In this document: in pieces, positions 1 to 6,352 of the stretch | Numbering within the stretch: position 1 is the first letter of the stretch | Layout: every line of letters starts with the position of its first letter | Assembly: GCF_003946505.1 (NCBI RefSeq) | Contig: NZ_RHON01000001.1 | Location: 248,001 to 312,000, forward strand | Length of the DNA: 64,000 nt | Origin: Companilactobacillus mishanensis | Lineage (GTDB): Bacteria > Bacillota > Bacilli > Lactobacillales > Lactobacillaceae | Direction of reading: 5' to 3' | Made by a program: the position numbers and the translations under genes | Notes under the pieces: model-generated | What the model saw: only the letters and a program-made list of their open reading frames with translations | Database searches by the model: none | What the model was told of the DNA's origin: nothing

Positions 1-718
1 TATTTAGATTTGGGTTAAAAGAATTCATATTTTGACGACTATCGTCAAAATGATTAGGACTCATATTAGGATTTTGGCTAGACATACTTTGATTGTTCAA
101 GCCTTGATTTGACATTGATCCAGGATTGATTTCGTTATGTCCACTTTCAAAGTTTCCACGACTAGAATTCATGCTGTTTGGAACAGCAGCTGATGCGAAT
201 TGTTTAACTGGATCACTACCACTGTCTTTTACAGCGGAGTCATTAGGAATTCCATTAGCAAAATCACGACCAAAAACATGCTTCTCAAGGTTAGAAATTC
301 TTCTGAGAATATCATAATTAGTTGAAGCATCTGTTGCCTTTGGTTGACTAGCGTTCATACTTGCCATTGATGCGGCCTTAGGTTGAACAGGAATGCTTCT
401 GCCACTTCTTTGTCTGGATGTTGCTTGTTGTGTATCGTTGTTGCTTGTTTGTGCTTGAGCACCAGAATTGATTTGGGATTGAAGACGATTATTTTCTGAC
501 TTCAAACGATTCAACTCATTTGAATAAGCTTCGTAATCTTTAATGATACCATCTAAGAATTGATCAACTTCAGCTTGGTCATAACCACGCATCTTAGTTT
601 TGAACTCTTTTTGTAAAATATCATTTGGTTGGAAATTTAAGAAAAATTTGTCCTCGTTACCATTTGGTTGACCTTGTGGATTAAATCCGTTGCCGTTCAT
701 TTGATTCATGTTGTTCAT
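1..718 (-). CDS. gpsB: Cell-division protein GpsB with a long low-complexity tail (partial, continues past the left edge)
   Basis: GpsB coordinates peptidoglycan synthases such as PBP1A during division and elongation; it is cytoplasmic and membrane-associated. The DivIVA/GpsB-like N-terminal domain is seen at about residues 23-90, with a motif like KMRGYDQAEVDQFLD followed by a coiled coil. The conserved GpsB C-terminal helix (NYDILRRISNLEKHVFG) ends at residue 150. The start is ATG 718 after a GGGGTG ribosome site. Unusual points are an N-terminal extension of about 20 residues rich in Asn, Gly and Gln, and an open frame that continues at least 89 residues beyond the normal GpsB end. That tail is rich in Asn, Ser, Met, Pro and Gln and leaves the window without a stop. 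The family call is firm; the role of the tail is unknown. Confidence 0.88.
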   Translation of the reverse strand, partial: MNNMNQMNGNGFNPQGQPNGNEDKFFLNFQPNDILQKEFKTKMRGYDQAEVDQFLDGIIKDYEAYSNELNRLKSENNRLQSQINSGAQAQTSNNDTQQATSRQRSGRSIPVQPKAASMASMNASQPKATDASTNYDILRRISNLEKHVFGRDFANGIPNDSAVKDSGSDPVKQFASAAVPNSMNSSRGNFESGHNEINPGSMSNQGLNNQSMSSQNPNMSPNHFDDSRQNMNSFNPNLN

Positions 719-768
719 TATTTGCACCCCAATTGTGTTAAATATTTATCTCATAATATATATAATAG

Positions 769-1320
769 CTATTTTTCGGACATCATGTTAGCAAAATCTT
801 GCATTGCATCGAAATCTATCAATTCAAGTGAATAATCATTCCCCTGTTCCTGATAATTCTTCATTGCATCATAATCATATTTAGGCTTGCCCTCATTGTC
901 TGGATCGTAAAATATCAGTGAGCCATCAGTATGTTTTAGCATAAAACTTTGCCAAGTCCTTAGCTGTATACCTGAATGATAACCTAAAGTAGTAAGTTTA
1001 TTGACATAGTCCGCATTTCTTAAAAAAATATTTAGTAATGACTGGTTTTTCTCATTCCATTGGCCGCCAAAGTTAGAAAATGGCAACATAACTGCATGTT
1101 TGATATTATATCCTTTATCCTTTAAAACTTTAACTGCTTTTCCAACAATTTGTTCAGTACCAAGTTGTGCACCAGTCAAAATCCATTCCATACCATCTTC
1201 AGCATAATTAATGAAACGTTCTTCAAGGAATTTTTGAATCACTTTTTCTTTTGGATCATCAGGTTTAAAGATTCCCAGTTCATATGAACGGTAACCTGTT
1301 ACCCATAAATTTTTTATCAC
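769..1320 (-). CDS. ypsA: YpsA family protein (DUF1273, SLOG-like fold)
   Basis: This 183-residue protein matches the YpsA/DUF1273 family, whose members have a SLOG-type nucleotide-binding fold and in Bacillus and Staphylococcus are linked to cell division. Visible motifs are TGYRSYELGIF at the N terminus and GAQLGTEQIVGKAV near residue 50. The start is GTG 1320, preceded by a strong AAGGAGG. It sits just upstream of gpsB on the same strand and divergently from recU, the usual Firmicutes order. The biochemical function of the family is not settled. Confidence 0.88.
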   Translation of the reverse strand: MIKNLWVTGYRSYELGIFKPDDPKEKVIQKFLEERFINYAEDGMEWILTGAQLGTEQIVGKAVKVLKDKGYNIKHAVMLPFSNFGGQWNEKNQSLLNIFLRNADYVNKLTTLGYHSGIQLRTWQSFMLKHTDGSLIFYDPDNEGKPKYDYDAMKNYQEQGNDYSLELIDFDAMQDFANMMSEK

Positions 1321-1385
1321 GAGGAACCTCCTTTAATTAATATTTCAATCAACATGGTATAATTCTGAAAGTAGGAGTTGATATA

Positions 1386-2006
1386 TTGAATTTTAACTAT
1401 CCTGACGGACGCAAGTTTCAACGAAGTCAGAAGCCAGCAAAGCTCTCTACCTCACAATCCAAAAAGATACTTTTTGGTGACCGTGGTATGCACCTTGAAG
1501 ATGAAATTAATGAAAGTAACAAGTATTATAGGGGACACGATATTGCGGTAATATATAAAAAACCGACCCCTGTCCAAATTGTAAAAGTAGATTATCCTAA
1601 GAGAAGTCGTGCCGTTATTAAAGAAGCATATTTTAGGCAGGCTTCTACAACCGACTATAATGGCGTATACAATGGTTATTATATCGATTTTGAAGCGAAA
1701 GAAACAACTCAAAAGAGTTCCTTTCCGCTCAAAAACTTCCACCAACACCAAATAGATCATTTAAGGGCGTGTGAAAAGCAAAACGGAATCTGTTTTGTGA
1801 TCATCAAATATGTTGCCTTGAAGCGATACTTTATCATGCCAGCAACTAAGCTTTTTAAATATTGGGATGGGCAAAAACATGATGGTCCCAAATCTATTCA
1901 ATTGTCAGAAATAGTAAATGATTCTTATGAAATTACACCAGATTATAACCCAACATTGCCTTATATTGATATTATAAATAAATTAATTGAAAGCAGGAAG
2001 GAATAA
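1386..2006 (+). CDS. recU: Holliday junction resolvase RecU
   Basis: RecU cleaves Holliday junctions in recombination and chromosome segregation. The 206 residues match the usual length. The nuclease core is visible: GDRGMHLEDEIN (residues 31-42) and DFEAKET with D101, E103 and K105 as the likely metal-binding and catalytic set, followed by the NFHQHQIDHL helix. The start is TTG 1386, set by AGGAG at 1373-1377 with 8 nt spacing; TATAAT at 1358-1363 is a plausible -10 box. The PBP gene follows after 2 nt, the classic recU-ponA pair, so both are probably co-transcribed. Confidence 0.95.
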   Translation: MNFNYPDGRKFQRSQKPAKLSTSQSKKILFGDRGMHLEDEINESNKYYRGHDIAVIYKKPTPVQIVKVDYPKRSRAVIKEAYFRQASTTDYNGVYNGYYIDFEAKETTQKSSFPLKNFHQHQIDHLRACEKQNGICFVIIKYVALKRYFIMPATKLFKYWDGQKHDGPKSIQLSEIVNDSYEITPDYNPTLPYIDIINKLIESRKE

Positions 2007-2008
2007 CA

Positions 2009-4429
2009 ATGGATAAAACACCTAGACATAGCAACGATGATGTCAAACCTATCTCTCCCATCAAGAATTTCTTTAAATGGGTCGGGATCGTTTTGGGAAC
2101 GATTGTTGGTATTTTCTTAATAATATTCATTTTTTATGCGTTTAAGGCCCCTGCTATAAGTCAAGAAACTTTGCAAAGCGGTGGTTCCTCCACAATAGTT
2201 GATTCTAGCGGAGACCAAATTGCATCTCTTGGTGACAATAAACGAAACTATGTGACAATCGATAAAGTTCCAGAACAGATGCAAGATGCGGTCATATCTA
2301 TAGAAGATAAAAACTTTTATAATGAAACTTTTGGTATCGATCCAGTTAGAATCGTCAAATCAGCTTTCACTAACGCTACTCAAGGTACTCTACAAGGTGG
2401 TAGTACTTTGACACAGCAATTAGTTAAGTTGACTGCTTTTTCAACCGATGCAAAGGATCAAACTTTCAAACGAAAAATGCAAGAAGCTTGGTTAGCTATG
2501 AAAGTTAGCCATGATTTTTCTAAACAACAGGTTCTCGAATTTTATGTCAATAAGGTTTATCTAGATAACGGTATTTATGGTATCGAAACTGGTGCCAAAT
2601 ACTATTATGGTAAGTCGTTAAGTGACCTTACCTTGCCTCAAATGGCACTATTAGCAGGATTGCCAAATGCCCCAAGTAATTACGATCCATATACACATCC
2701 AGATCAAGCAAAGAATCGTCGTGATTTGGTAATTTCAGCAATGTACAACAATAACAAAATTACTAAAGCCGAAGCCGATGAAGCAATTGCTACACCGATC
2801 ACTGATGGCCTACAACCATACAAGAAAATCACAACTGATGGAAACACAGATAAGATGATCACCGATCCTTACGTTAAAGAGGCTATTTCTGAAGTCCAGA
2901 AAAAAGGATTCGATCCTTATCGTGATAATTTAAAGATCACTGTAAATATGGACTATGATGCTCAAAAACGTTTGTATAATATCGTTAATTCTTCAAACTA
3001 TGTTCAATTTCCAGATTCAAAAATGCAAGTTGGTTCCACTATCGTCGATCCTAGCAATGGTAAAGTTATTGCCATGATTGGTGGCAGAAATCTTGATAAT
3101 ATTCAATTTGGTTTAAACAGAGCGGTCCAAACTTCCAGAAGTAATGGATCAACAATGAAGCCAATCCTGGATTATGGACCTGCCATTGAATATCTAAATT
3201 GGTCAACCTACAAGCAACTGGAAGATTCTAAATATACATATCCAGGTACAGACATTGTCCTGCGTGATTGGGATCAAACATACAAAGGACAAATGAGTCT
3301 TCGTGAAGCGTTAGTGACATCAAGAAATGTTCCAGCGGTTAAAACACTTGGCGAGGTCGGATTCACTCGAGCTAAAGAATTCGCAGCGAACTTAGGGATC
3401 AAGATCCCAAGTAACCAAGGATTATCAGCTGGTATTGGTTCTGATGCTTCTAGTTTACAAGGTGCCAGTGCCTATGCAGCCTTCTCAAATGGTGGTTATT
3501 ATTACAAACCAAGTTATGTTTCAAAAATTGAGACGGCAGATGGTATCACTCATTCTTATCATTCTGAACCAAAACGAGTGATGAAATCATCTACTGCCTA
3601 CATGATCACTGATGTTTTGAAAGGTGTGCCAACATCTGCTGGATTTGCTGACTACGCTCAGATTTCCGGATTACATCAAGCTGGTAAAACTGGTACCACT
3701 AATTATTCAGATGATTCTATTTCCAGCAATCCCGCATTGAGTGGACAATCAAAAGATTCTTGGTATAACGGATACACTAAGAACTACTCTATGAGTGTTT
3801 GGACCGGATATGATTCTCCAAATGCTAATGGTATTTCTTCAACATATCAAAGTGTTGCAGGTAAGATTTACAAAGCTGAGATGGAATATTTGTCGAAACA
3901 ATCAACTAATTCAGATTGGAGGAAGCCAAGTTCAGTAGTCTCACTTAGAATTAAAGATAACGGTTCTGAGTCCCCTTCTGTAGCATCTCCAAATGCTTCT
4001 CCAAGTTCATACACCAGGGAGCTGTTTGTACGTGGACACGCCCCTAACAATCCATACAAGGGCTATTCCAGTTCTTCAAGTTCAAACAGTACTTCTGAGT
4101 CAAGTGGTAATGACGTCATAATTAATCGTCGTCCAAGTGATAATGATACTGACTCTGATGAAACTCAAAACAATGAGCAAAACGGAAACACTACTACCGG
4201 CGACGGTACGAATAACAATAATCAAAACAATAACAACTCAAATGGCAATAATACCAACAATGGTGGAAACAACAACGGTGGTACTACTGACAACAATAAC
4301 AATAATGGAAACAACGGTAACACAGGTGATAACACTGGGAACAACAATAATGGAGATACCGGTGGAAACACTAATAACGGCGGTACCCAGGGTGCAAACA
4401 CCCAAGGTGCTGTTAATGAAAATGAGTAA
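2009..4429 (+). CDS. ponA: Class A penicillin-binding protein PBP1A (glycosyltransferase/transpeptidase)
   Basis: This bifunctional enzyme polymerises lipid II and cross-links peptidoglycan outside the membrane. The 806 residues contain a cytoplasmic N terminus, a membrane anchor at about residues 24-46, and a GT51 domain with EDKNFYNETFGID starting at E99. The transpeptidase has SxxK as STMK (S381), SRN at 438-440 and KTGT at 560-563. From about residue 690 to the end the protein is a Ser-rich, then Asn/Gly/Thr-rich low-complexity tail, much longer than needed for catalysis. It is translated directly after recU, with a GGAAGGA ribosome site inside the recU end. Confidence 0.96.
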   Translation: MDKTPRHSNDDVKPISPIKNFFKWVGIVLGTIVGIFLIIFIFYAFKAPAISQETLQSGGSSTIVDSSGDQIASLGDNKRNYVTIDKVPEQMQDAVISIEDKNFYNETFGIDPVRIVKSAFTNATQGTLQGGSTLTQQLVKLTAFSTDAKDQTFKRKMQEAWLAMKVSHDFSKQQVLEFYVNKVYLDNGIYGIETGAKYYYGKSLSDLTLPQMALLAGLPNAPSNYDPYTHPDQAKNRRDLVISAMYNNNKITKAEADEAIATPITDGLQPYKKITTDGNTDKMITDPYVKEAISEVQKKGFDPYRDNLKITVNMDYDAQKRLYNIVNSSNYVQFPDSKMQVGSTIVDPSNGKVIAMIGGRNLDNIQFGLNRAVQTSRSNGSTMKPILDYGPAIEYLNWSTYKQLEDSKYTYPGTDIVLRDWDQTYKGQMSLREALVTSRNVPAVKTLGEVGFTRAKEFAANLGIKIPSNQGLSAGIGSDASSLQGASAYAAFSNGGYYYKPSYVSKIETADGITHSYHSEPKRVMKSSTAYMITDVLKGVPTSAGFADYAQISGLHQAGKTGTTNYSDDSISSNPALSGQSKDSWYNGYTKNYSMSVWTGYDSPNANGISSTYQSVAGKIYKAEMEYLSKQSTNSDWRKPSSVVSLRIKDNGSESPSVASPNASPSSYTRELFVRGHAPNNPYKGYSSSSSSNSTSESSGNDVIINRRPSDNDTDSDETQNNEQNGNTTTGDGTNNNNQNNNNSNGNNTNNGGNNNGGTTDNNNNNGNNGNTGDNTGNNNNGDTGGNTNNGGTQGANTQGAVNENE

Positions 4430-4430
4430 C

Positions 4431-4466
4431 AAAAAAGGCCAGAGAAGAAATTCTCTAGCCTTTTTT
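4431..4466. terminator. Bidirectional terminator between ponA and nth
   Basis: A stem (GGCCAGAGAA against TTCTCTAGCC, one mismatch, GAAA loop) is flanked by A6 on the left and T6 on the right, so it can end transcription from both convergent genes. The nth stop codon (4455-4457) lies inside the stem. Confidence 0.85.
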
Positions 4467-5108
4467 CATTTCATTTTGTTCATTTAGTTCATCACATTGA
4501 ATAATCAATTCATTTTCTTCTTTGAGTGGATCGATCTTCATAGAATACTTCTTACCATATTCGATCATGGTGTGATGTGCTTGATGTAGTTCTTCAGGTT
4601 TTAAGGATCCGACAATAGTTTTCTCAACTTCTAAAACAGAAGCTTTACTATCAACGAAATGCAATCTCTTTGCAATAGCGGATACATGCGTGTCCACTGC
4701 AAAAGTAGGCTGTTCAAATACGTCGCTCAGAACCACGTTGGCAGTTTTTCTACCCGCCCCTGGCAATGACATTATTCCCTTTCTAGTCTCTGGTACGATG
4801 TCATTAAGTTCGTTATGAATGACACCAGCAGTTTTGATGATATTTTTAGCCTTGTTGTGAAATAGACCCACACTCTTGATTATTTTTTCAACATCAGTCA
4901 AGTTTGCATTCATCAAATCAACTGGTTGAGGATATTTTGAGAATAATTCAGGAGTGACTTTGTTGACGGAAACGTCAGTAGCCTGAGCACTCAAAATAAC
5001 CGAAATCAGATATTGGAATGGAGTTCTAGAATCTAGAGATGGACCAACGGGACCAATATCCTTTTCCATTTCATGAATTGCCCATGCTATTTGTTCTTTA
5101 GTTAACAT
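4455..5108 (-). CDS. nth: Endonuclease III, lacking the Fe-S cluster cysteines
   Basis: Nth removes oxidised pyrimidines and nicks the abasic site. The 217-residue protein keeps the helix-hairpin-helix LPGAGRKTANVV with the catalytic Lys at 121, and the catalytic Asp at 139 in VDTHV. The C-terminal 4Fe-4S loop (C-x6-C-x2-C-x5-C in E. coli Nth) is not preserved: the corresponding stretch, residues 186-206, has only Cys205, with Met190, Glu197 and Glu200 near the other ligand positions. I chose ATG 5108, which overlaps the dnaD stop by one base (TAATG); a longer upstream reading would lie inside dnaD. It forms an operon with dnaD. Confidence 0.93.
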   Translation of the reverse strand: MLTKEQIAWAIHEMEKDIGPVGPSLDSRTPFQYLISVILSAQATDVSVNKVTPELFSKYPQPVDLMNANLTDVEKIIKSVGLFHNKAKNIIKTAGVIHNELNDIVPETRKGIMSLPGAGRKTANVVLSDVFEQPTFAVDTHVSAIAKRLHFVDSKASVLEVEKTIVGSLKPEELHQAHHTMIEYGKKYSMKIDPLKEENELIIQCDELNEQNEMKKG

Positions 5109-5731
5109 TAGTATCCCAACTTCTTTCGGCGTTCTTGCAATTGATCTGCAGTTTTTATATTGCTCTTTTCCCAACTTATCAAAATTCGATCCATATACTT
5201 CAATGAATAAGCCTGATTTAGTACTGCTTCACGTAGTGCCAAGTCAATCAATTTTAAACTAAAATGGTCATCATCGATCCATTGATGAACTTGTTCTTGC
5301 TCGATCGGTGATATTGGTCGACCAAATTCAACTTCTATTTTTTTAAATAGTTCTTGAGTATCGGTCAACAACTTTTGGTGCTGATTATGGTTTTCGTTTT
5401 GTTCCAATAAAGTATTGATTCGTTCAAAAACTGGAGTCAAATCATAAATATCACGTTGTTGATGATTTTCAATAACTGTCTTTAAATCGATGATTCCGAT
5501 TTTGATCAAGTTTTGAATAGTGTTATATACTTCCTCTTCGGAATAACCCGTGTGATCAGCCATTAAGGCAGCACGAGGGAATTGGATCCCCTGTTGTGAA
5601 AACATCAATAGATTCAAATAAATTATCAAATCTTTTTCAGTCATTCGTAATTTACGATAGTTCTTTATTAATAAATTACTGATGGTTGTATTACCACTGG
5701 ATAAAAACTCATTAAATATTTTATTTTCCAT
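5108..5731 (-). CDS. dnaD: DNA replication initiation/restart protein DnaD
   Basis: DnaD remodels origin DNA and helps load the replicative helicase in Firmicutes. The 207-residue product has an N-terminal winged-helix domain (about residues 25-95, with QFPRAALMADHTGYSEEEV) and a C-terminal DnaD domain (about 125-195, ending LISWEKSNIKTADQLQ). It sits in its conserved place directly before nth. In many relatives asnS lies between the ypmB-like gene and dnaD; it is absent from this locus. The start codon lies about 20 nt after a terminator-like hairpin, so expression may depend on read-through. Confidence 0.93.
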   Translation of the reverse strand: MENKIFNEFLSSGNTTISNLLIKNYRKLRMTEKDLIIYLNLLMFSQQGIQFPRAALMADHTGYSEEEVYNTIQNLIKIGIIDLKTVIENHQQRDIYDLTPVFERINTLLEQNENHNQHQKLLTDTQELFKKIEVEFGRPISPIEQEQVHQWIDDDHFSLKLIDLALREAVLNQAYSLKYMDRILISWEKSNIKTADQLQERRKKLGY

Positions 5732-5752
5732 AAATTACAACTTTCTTCAAAT

Positions 5753-5788
5753 AAAAAAGGTAAAGGCTTCCTGCCTAATACCTTTTTT
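5753..5788 (-). terminator. Terminator-like hairpin in the dnaD leader
   Basis: The minus strand reads a stem formed by GGTATTAGGC and GCCTTTACC (small internal mismatch) with a TTCCT-complement loop, followed by T6. It would end the rexB-addA-dinG-ypmB transcript. Because it lies between a possible promoter and dnaD it could also act as an attenuator. Confidence 0.75.
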
Positions 5789-5793
5789 TATTT

Positions 5794-5821
5794 TTTATAA
5801 TTTGTGATTCCAAATTTACAA
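5794..5821 (-). promoter_or_regulatory. Candidate promoter for dnaD-nth
   Basis: On the minus strand TTGTAA (5821-5816) is followed after 16 nt by TATAAA (5799-5794). It lies directly after the ypmB-like stop codon and upstream of the hairpin at 5753-5788. Box scores are moderate, and no start site has been mapped. Confidence 0.45.
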
Positions 5822-5822
5822 T

Positions 5823-6302
5823 TTAAATATTATTAATTAGCTGAACACTTTTGCCTGTTTTAAAATCGACCAAATTGTAACCCACGGTGTTGTTTTTGTT
5901 TTCAAAAGCAACTTCCCATGTTGGTTTACCTTTATACAATCCTAAATTTATATGCAAAATTTTGGTAGGACTATATCGATCTGCTACACCCTGCAATACT
6001 TTTTCACGTAATGGTGCATTACCTTTATCAAATGTTTCTGTTTTACCACTTTTAGCATTAATAATAATATAACGATATTGTTTTTTATTCGTCAATCCAC
6101 CGACTGCAAAATAACGATCAGTTCTTGTGTAATCACCAAAGTAATCAGGTTGAACGATATTTGCCTTTTCTTCAGCAATAGAATTTGATTGTGATCTTGC
6201 ACTAGAATACGGTGCAAATGAAAGATTTATATATGTTATCACCGAAACTATAGCTAAAGTAATCAAAGAAATTACTAGCAATATTTTTGTACTTCTATTC
6301 AT
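5823..6302 (-). CDS. YpmB-like membrane-anchored protein (DUF5590 type)
   Basis: This 159-residue protein has one N-terminal membrane segment (about residues 7-28), probably with the rest outside the cell. The ectodomain, with a region like DYFGDYTRTDRYFAVGG and a C-terminal YNLVDFKTGKSV, resembles the PepSY-like YpmB/DUF5590 family. Its position after dinG is the conserved context of ypmB. The function is unknown in the family. It appears to be the last gene of the rexB-addA-dinG run. Confidence 0.78.
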   Translation of the reverse strand: MNRSTKILLVISLITLAIVSVITYINLSFAPYSSARSQSNSIAEEKANIVQPDYFGDYTRTDRYFAVGGLTNKKQYRYIIINAKSGKTETFDKGNAPLREKVLQGVADRYSPTKILHINLGLYKGKPTWEVAFENKNNTVGYNLVDFKTGKSVQLINNI

Positions 6303-6352
6303 AAGGTCTTCCTTTTACTTAGTCAATTAAACATAGTATAGCAACTTTGCTT

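Noticed and set aside
1452..1760. 102-codon ORF on the minus strand inside recU
   Set aside because: It is antisense to a well-supported gene, has no ribosome site and no recognisable family.
4137..4487. Long ORFs on both strands (4137-4487 plus, 4238-4432 minus) within the PBP1A tail
   Set aside because: They are shadows of the Asn/Gly/Thr repeat, made of Thr/Ile/Met or Ile/Val strings, with no ribosome site.
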